Source: Calvatia gigantea (lineage: Eukaryota; Basidiomycota; Agaricomycetes; Agaricales; Lycoperdaceae). From it: 64,000 nt of DNA. The notes under the pieces were generated by a model, which had not been told where the DNA came from, did no database searches, and worked only from the letters and a program-made list of their open reading frames with translations. The stretch is taken from the NCBI GenBank assembly GCA_025093985.1, contig JACAAK010000004.1:2356001-2420000 (forward strand), written 5' to 3'. Shown here piece after piece: positions 59,213 through 64,000 of the stretch (positions within the stretch are counted from its first letter, which is position 1; each line of letters opens with the position of its first letter). Both the position numbers and the translations under genes were made by a program.

Positions 59213-61302
59213 ATGGCTGATCTCTACCCTCCTGCACACTCAAGGTCTCCTCAACAATATCAGTATCCTCGTCACACAGACTCTCAACAGTCCCCCACAT
59301 ACCAGACCAACGCTACCACCAACGGCCAGATGGTTCCTTACCCTCCACAGCTTATGTCTTCCCAACATTCAAACTCCAGCAATGCAAGTTCGGATGAAAA
59401 TCACAATGAACCCCCAAGTCCTTCCAAATCAAATCCAGAGCACCAACCACCAAAAACGGAATCCAAGCCTCAGGCAACCTTCCTCACCAAGCTATACGCG
59501 TATGTATCGTATTGTATTATTAGCGCCACTCCGGCAGTCGCCTGATATGTCTATCTCCCCACCCCCCCCCCCCACCATAAAGTCTCCTCGAACGTCCAGA
59601 GAATCATCACATGATTCGATGGGATCCAGCTGGTGAACACATTATCGTCGAGCGGCCAGAACAGCTTGCCCTGCATGTCCTTCCAAGCATTTACCGTCAA
59701 TCGAGATTCGCGAGCTTCTCCCGGCAACTAAATGTCCGACTTCTTTCATTCTTATTTTTTCTTTCCCAATTCACATTTATGTTCTTCGTAGATCTATGGC
59801 TTCATGCGCAAAGTTAACCTGCGCAACGTCGATCCTGCCATCGATGACCCCGACGCAAGCACTTGGTGTAAGTGTTCTTCGATCCAATGTGTGACAGTGA
59901 CCGATCAATGGACTGACCTCCGTTGGTACACAGCTCACCCAACGCTTAACCGACATTCTCCACCAGAAGTCGTTGCAAATTTCAAACGTCGTGTGCCCCC
60001 TCGCCTGCCCAAGCCTCGCAAACGTGACGTCCATGAACAGCCTCAAATCCCTCCACCTCGATCCGCGATCGGGCTGGGCTCGGTCCCTCTCACCGTTCCG
60101 TCTGCCAATGGCTCGCATAAGATGTCCTCTTCTGCAATTGCTGGCCGGGCTCGAGGTTTCTCCGCGCCAGGATCGTTTTCGGCCCTTAACCCAGGTGGTC
60201 CGAATACCTGGGGCGGTAACAATTATCGGGCTCCCGCCCTCCCTCCACTTACAGTTCCCTCTGATCCCCCCCATTTGTCGCATGCCAACTCGTACCCACA
60301 TTCTTCTCACTCCCTTCATACCCCAATAGATGACAACCCTAGCTCTGGAGCTTTCGGCATGTCGACCTATTCCAACGGTAACCGCGACATGATGGTTTCC
60401 TCTTCGCAGTATGGGTATTCGGAACAAAGCAGCTGGTCTTATCCGTCTAGCAATGGAAATTCTTCGAGTCATAATGGAAGCCTGTCCTCGTTGCTGAATC
60501 CAAGCAGCAGTGGATATTCACGACCCAACCCGACGATCAATACTTCCTACGGCTCTCCTTTTTCGTCCATCCCGATGCAAGAACAGAGTACTTCGTCAGT
60601 ATCTCCAGATAGTCGCCCCACAACGGGATATTCCATCTCTTCAATGTCCTCTTTGCCGTACCAGGATGACCTCCATGATTACTCCCGTCCTAACTCCAGT
60701 CACCACCGACCAAACTCCCCAAATCGGCCGCAGTCCTCGAAATCGAGTTTTCCTGCCGGATCCCTTAGTGTCCGCCGCGATCGGCGGCACAGTCACGCTA
60801 TGAGCCCTTATCCGAGCCCTTACGACCATTCCGATCAACGCCCGTCAACCTCCCCACAACCCGTCGACGAACACCAAACACCAGGGATCCCTCGAGTGAG
60901 AAGTATGATCCAACTCCCTTCAGCTGACCCATATGGCTTTAATCCGTCACAAGCCGAATTCGCTTATTCGGCATTACCGGGTGCAGTCAACCATGCGTCC
61001 AACATGGAGCCCATGGGTGACGCTAATGGATGGAACCACCGGAATGTGCGACCGTCAACCTCCACATCGTCGATATCTGCAGCTTCCCACACGTCGTCAT
61101 CTCAGGCGAACACACCTCCAGTCTCTGACAGTTACAACGGGGAAACCGATATCAGTCGTTGTAAGTTGCGCTCGCATCTTCTCACTCTCAAAGTTCGCTG
61201 AATTTACTGACTAGTTTGGAATCAGTCTCGCCCGACTTCGGGTTTGTTCCCATGAACGAACACCTCCCCCCACACTACAACAAAGCTGCTGGGGAGATCT
61301 AG
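59213..61302 (+). CDS. HSF-type DNA-binding transcription factor
   Basis: Five exons (59213-59499, 59583-59733, 59792-59867, 59934-61160, 61226-61302). The HSF-type winged-helix domain spans exons 1-3: ATFLTKLYALLERPENHHMIRW, the recognition helix SRFASFSRQLNIYGFMRKV, then NVDPAIDDPDASTWSHPTLNRH and the basic VPPRLPKPRKRD. After that comes a Ser/Pro/Asn-rich activation-type region with no coiled coil that I can see, ending FSPDFGFVPMNEHLPPHY. It lacks the obvious heptad-repeat trimerisation region of Hsf1. Intron 1 holds a run of C. Closest to fungal Sfl1/Hsf-like factors by domain layout. Confidence 0.92.
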
Positions 61303-64000
61303 AGGATTGAAGACCGAAGTTGGCTCCGTTCTTCTTTGTTCAATTTTGACACTGAACCCCGTCGTCCGCCACCATTAAAATTGCTCTCGTTCCTGTTTTC
61401 GCGCTATTCCTCGGACTTCTTTTGTATATTGCTCGCTCTTTGAGGATACCCGACCGTTTTATGAAGCAAAATGATTGTTTGTGTATTATCTTGGAAACGT
61501 CTCCTGTTTCTCTTCTTGCCCCCTCAATTCCCCTCAATTGCCGTTAACCCCTTACCCCCCTGTATACCACCTCTGAACGGCCTTGTGGTCCTCGTTGTCA
61601 TACTAGAGATTTCCTTGTGTTATGTTGTCGTTGTTTCCTATTGATTGCCCAGCCGATTACCCCCTGACGTTTCATCTTTGTTATATACGCATTGCATAGA
61701 CTTGTGTTTGCCCCTCAATTCAAAACATTCTCTCTTGGGATTTTGGTGTAATAACATGTGTCGTGCATAATTTGAGCTTCTTGTCATAACAAATTGAAAG
61801 GTAAATTGCAAATTAGCATCCTCAATACAATTTGAAATCGAATAAATAACTGACTCAATGTGTCCAGTATTGGAAATGGGGAGGGAGATTTGAGATCATC
61901 GATCGTTCATCAACCGATCATGTCATCGGGAGAGTGATTTCTACTTAGCAGTTCCCAGAATTACCCTTTCTGTCATAAAATCTTACTGATTATGATATAC
62001 GGTCATTTCCTAGTAAGGAGGGCGGAGGGACGTGTACTGTTTCAGGCTTTCCTCGTTCTCAATCAGAGTCCTTGTGAACGCGGGGCAAATTACTTATAGG
62101 AGCTTTCGAAAGCCTGTCTGAATGCTGTTACGTACCTGCGGCCTCACGTGTTACTGCCACCGTTCGGTGCTGGAAAGCACCTTACCATATCCGTATGGTA
62201 CGTGTGGAGATTAACTAGCAACGAAACGAGATGAAAGTAAAAGGACCATGAAGGTGTAAAAAGGGTTGCGCTGCAGAAACTCCCCTATCGCCAGATGCTC
62301 AGCGCACATAACGTACGTGGAGACCCGTGAGTTATAACATATGTACGCGCGGCCGTAGAGCTATGTACATTCCATCAGGAAATAACACAGTGGATCAGTG
62401 TGGACAAGTTGCGGGATAGGGATAAGCCGACATGGCGGGTTTCAACCCCGTCACCTGGAATGGTATAGGTTATTTTTATCCACAACTACCCACCTATGAT
62501 CGATCAATTCAGTGTGCACATGCGACAGAGCTTCGCTTTTAGCACAACGCTGTGTAGCCTGACTGTTCCATAGTATATTGTACGTATGTATGATGTGGCG
62601 ACTAGATAGGAGAGTTTTTAAGAACGTGCGTGTGAGTGGATCAGGAAAGGGACATTGTTTTCATTGTTGTGCCAGGTTTTGAGCGCCCATCTCTATCTCG
62701 TCTTGTTCCGAGTAAGTATTGTCTGATGATGTTGTGTTGGCATTGTTAGCTTTGTTCTGAGGAGAAATTCTGATCGGAGGTGATGCCCAAAGTCGTGCAG
62801 GGCAAGAGAGGGAGAGAAACATGTACATATCGCCGTTATCCGCTCCTGACAGACTGGCAGACACTGGTTCCTTACTCAACCGTGCTCGGTTTGTCATCTG
62901 GTATATCTGGCACTCATGAGCCCGCATCTGTTTATAGAGAGATATGTTTTTCCCGGAAGATATGTCCAAGCATGAGAAAAAGGGAAAAGGGGACAAAAGG
63001 AATAAGCACAGTAGTCGAAAGCTGTTACATAGTGGACGGCCGGAACGCTGGAGTGGCTCCTCTTATTGGAGTAGATACGGACAACAGTCTCCGGGACTAA
63101 ACCCCTTTGTGTACCAGACTAGACCAAGTACGGAATAGCCCATATCTGTGGTGTGAGGGTTTACTGCCATTCATTGCGAGATGACAACATGTCCACTTAC
63201 CGCACTTTTGTCCAGACGAAAAGGGCAACGCGTGTTTTTCTCGCACAGCAAGGTCGATGTTGGAGTGGTGTCTGTGACGGCGATTAGCCTCTTGTTCTCG
63301 AGCCCCAGCCCTTTCTAGCCCCGCTCCGGTGGATATACGTACAGATGTAGGAGTAATGTGGTCGTATAGACGAAAACTGCTACCAACTAATACTGTAAAG
63401 TATCCTTACACAACAAGACTTGGACTGACGATATCCATGAGCATACGACACTCGTACCACGAATCTCCTAGGTCAGCACAGCCACGATCATCAGAGTGGT
63501 CAGACGGTTTGATGTGACATCGATATCCGCAACTGCTCACGATGTTTCCAGCACCGCTAGATCTAAGGTCTTAGGTCTTGTATGTGGTTTGGCACCATCA
63601 ACAAATTTCAAGCCAATATTGGAAGGCTTCTGCGGTTTCGGGGCTGAATGTCAGAGTTTTGTTTGATTTAATCATTCGATTGATAAGACTGTGTTGCGTT
63701 GTTATTGCGGCATGAGTTACTGGTTACCCTAGCCCGGTTGTGCGCTAAATACGACGGGCGGTATGCTCTCGCAGTGGCTTAGGGGCTTTTTAACGCTAAG
63801 AAGTCATCACCGACAGCGTTTAAAGCTTTGTGCCCTTCGTTCGTGATCGCAGATGTCAGAAAATACTCAGAACCCTCACACGTGTCTAACGATATCTCCA
63901 ACTGAGAAATGATTGGTTTCTTTGCACTTGCATAGAAGTATAGTACAAGATTTTAATAGACTCAGTCGATCATATCTACACCCATTCAAATAATGAAAGA
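61303..64000. other. Intergenic tail of the window, 2.7 kb, no gene recognised
   Basis: The first 500 bp are pyrimidine-rich and probably the HSF-gene 3' untranslated region. Beyond 61900 there are only short ORFs, among them a 111-codon minus-strand one at 62661-62996 without domain or neighbours. No tRNA with both A and B boxes and no repeat array were seen. The next gene must lie outside the window. Confidence 0.4.

Noticed and set aside
62661..62996. 111-codon minus-strand ORF near the window end.
   Set aside because: No recognisable domain, no upstream promoter features and no neighbouring exons.

Overview
The window reads as nuclear DNA of a filamentous basidiomycete, most likely an agaricomycete. 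Genes are dense and broken by many introns of about 40-85 bp. Proteins match fungal families, including the DUF6593 family that I associate with mushroom-forming fungi, GH128, GH125, Ric8, a Kin82/Nrc2-type kinase and an Atf1-type bZIP factor. There is no bacterial-style operon, CRISPR array, rRNA or convincing tRNA. All assignments come from reading translations and splice sites by eye; no database search was run.

Layout. 0-1.6 kb: 3' part of an Atf1-like bZIP gene. 1.6-12.25 kb: a degraded, transposon-rich stretch around secreted hydrolases. It holds a subtilase (S8) whose 3' end runs into a terminal-inverted-repeat element with a second small palindromic element nested in it, an intact GH3 beta-xylosidase, and a dead alpha/beta-hydrolase gene split by a 1.6 kb Tc1/mariner element. 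12.3-24 kb: housekeeping genes (Rab escort protein, nucleolin-like Nsr1/Gar2, Ric8, Mediator Med10, isopropylmalate dehydratase Leu1). 24-42 kb: an unknown Ser/Pro-rich protein, GH125 mannosidase, an Inn1/Fic1-like C2 protein, a small membrane protein, M28 aminopeptidase, mitochondrial bL11, a DUF6593 protein, an AhpD-like protein, a GH128 glucanase and an RRM protein. 42-64 kb: GPATCH11-like protein, a Ser-rich unknown, RNA polymerase subunit Rpb12, a bZIP/DUF3425-like factor, mitochondrial uS14, a small membrane protein, an MFS transporter, an AGC kinase and an HSF-type factor, followed by 2.7 kb with no recognisable gene.

How genes relate. The genes do not form one pathway. Two loose themes are visible. 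One is extracellular polymer breakdown (S8, GH3, M28, GH128, the dead hydrolase, and possibly GH125, although that family also acts in the secretory pathway). The other is gene expression (two bZIP factors, an HSF factor, Med10, Rpb12, Nsr1, an RRM protein, two mitoribosomal proteins).

I did not find a new defence or mobile system. The most notable observations are at gene-structure level: four predicted GC-AG introns, exons as short as 6 and 8 nt, a subtilase that lacks the oxyanion asparagine and takes its stop codon from a transposon, a Tc1 element with almost identical 212-bp ends but a transposase missing one catalytic aspartate, and a single-base frameshift in LEU1.
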